The position numbers and the translations under genes are program-made. The notes under the pieces were generated by a model. The model had not been told where the DNA came from and ran no database searches. It worked only from the letters and a program-made list of their open reading frames with translations. A DNA stretch of 64,000 nt from Mariniphaga sp963747515 (GTDB lineage Bacteria > Bacteroidota > Bacteroidia > Bacteroidales > Prolixibacteraceae): the NCBI GenBank assembly GCA_963747515.1, contig CAVVFN010000002.1, positions 248,001-312,000 on the forward strand. Direction: 5' to 3'. Positions 63,413 through 64,000 of the stretch are shown in pieces; position 1 is the stretch's first letter; each line of letters opens with the position of its first letter.

Positions 63413-63994
63413 TTAATTTATTCCGAGTAATGTATTTATTCTTGTTTTATCAAATCCTACAATGATTTGTCCGTTTATATCGGTTTGTGGAACACCTTGC
63501 TGACCACTTCTCTTTACCATCTCCTCAGCTGCTTTCTGATCTCTTGAAACATCTATTTCACGATACAAAATTCCATTTTCCTGAAGATGCCTCTTGATGG
63601 TGTTGCACCAGGTACAAGTAGGAGTCGTATATACCGTTACGTTTTTTTTAACCTTCTTTTCGTCGTTTGCAGGAAGTGCTACTGACGATTTGTCGAAAAT
63701 GGCAGCAAATTGTTCTGGTTTATGACATCCTTTCACAATATTCCTAAGGTTTCCATTTTCAAAATTCAGCAACGCCGGAACACTTGTCACACCATATGCA
63801 GGATGAATATCCCTGACTTGATTTACATCTGCTAAGCAAAGAACATCATTTTTGCGTGCCTTTAAACCCGCCTTCCGGAAATTATCTGCTGCACAGTCGC
63901 TCTGGACGAAACCTGGTTTGTATAACAACAGCCATACATTTTCGTTTGTTTCCGCCGTTATCTTAAATTCGTTTAACGATTCAATTTTTTTCAT
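63413..63994 (-). CDS. Thioredoxin-like/glutaredoxin fusion protein
   Basis: A 193-residue cytoplasmic protein with two thioredoxin-fold domains. The N-terminal one (about 1-100; WLLLYKPGFVQSDCAADNFRKAG, VTSVPALLNFENG) has only one cysteine at the active-site position, so it is probably a binding or regulatory domain. The C-terminal one (about 118-193) is a glutaredoxin/NrdH-like domain with VYTTPTCTWCNTIKRHL (CTWC) and GVPQTDINGQIIVGFDKTRIN. It is the first gene of the three-gene group with the thioredoxin lipoprotein and groES. Confidence 0.88.
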   Translation of the reverse strand: MKKIESLNEFKITAETNENVWLLLYKPGFVQSDCAADNFRKAGLKARKNDVLCLADVNQVRDIHPAYGVTSVPALLNFENGNLRNIVKGCHKPEQFAAIFDKSSVALPANDEKKVKKNVTVYTTPTCTWCNTIKRHLQENGILYREIDVSRDQKAAEEMVKRSGQQGVPQTDINGQIIVGFDKTRINTLLGIN

Positions 63995-64000
63995 ACCAGT

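Overview
The window is about 64 kb of AT-rich chromosome from a member of the Bacteroidota, most likely an environmental Bacteroidales/Marinilabiliales-type organism. The evidence is a type IX secretion (T9SS) sorting domain, a TonB-dependent receptor with a carboxypeptidase-like regulatory domain, a complete alternative complex III operon, and promoters of the Bacteroidota form (TTG or TTTG, 18-19 nt, TAnnTTTG). No rRNA, tRNA, CRISPR array, prophage or intact insertion sequence was seen.

Layout. 1-6.7 kb, minus strand: housekeeping genes (an edge-truncated small protein, pnp, rpsO, dapA, a DUF6913-like gene, ligA). 7.0-9.0 kb: a decayed stretch where two intact small enzymes (a RibD/DHFR-fold reductase and a VOC protein) sit among remnants of an SRPBCC/AHSA1 protein, an alpha/beta hydrolase and a second reductase. 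9.1-23.5 kb, all plus strand: a redoxin, then a run of exported carbohydrate-related genes: DUF1080 hydrolase, M20 amidohydrolase, a T9SS-sorted GHL15-like TIM barrel, two Tat-exported Gfo/Idh/MocA oxidoreductases, a NagA-like deacetylase with a signal peptide, an Nramp-fold transporter lacking the metal motifs, an HGSNAT/DUF5009 membrane acetyltransferase and a CE15-like esterase. 23.5-27.4 kb: HAD phosphatase, a small unlisted ORF and an AlkD-like gene (minus), then a flippase and a zinc-ribbon methyltransferase (plus). 27.8-35.6 kb: alternative complex III in the order A-B-C-D-F-E, converging on a TonB receptor.

38-52 kb: Nat-type ABC exporter, cysteine synthase, NrfJ-like lipoprotein, M23 peptidase beside a broken YitT gene, an F420-reductase-like dehydrogenase, sucCD, a single-domain SIS isomerase, an isochorismatase-fold hydrolase, a PurF paralogue with a ruined glutaminase site, and a YycJ-like MBL hydrolase. 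52-64 kb: BI-1 membrane protein, a REP-like repeat patch, a DPP-IV peptidase, MiaB with a ferredoxin reductase-like partner, a tyrosine phenol-lyase-like enzyme, free-methionine sulfoxide reductase, DUF4870, hisS, a groES without groEL, and two thioredoxin/glutaredoxin-fold genes.

How the genes work together. The 10-23.5 kb run looks like an exported glycan-processing set. Tat-exported oxidoreductases and DUF1080 suggest 3-keto-glycoside cleavage. The HGSNAT-like acetyltransferase and the exported NagA-like enzyme would add and remove N-acetyl groups outside the cytoplasm, and the Nramp-fold carrier may move a non-metal product. This is inference from domains and neighbourhood. Complex III, sucCD and the redox genes indicate respiratory metabolism with quinol oxidation.
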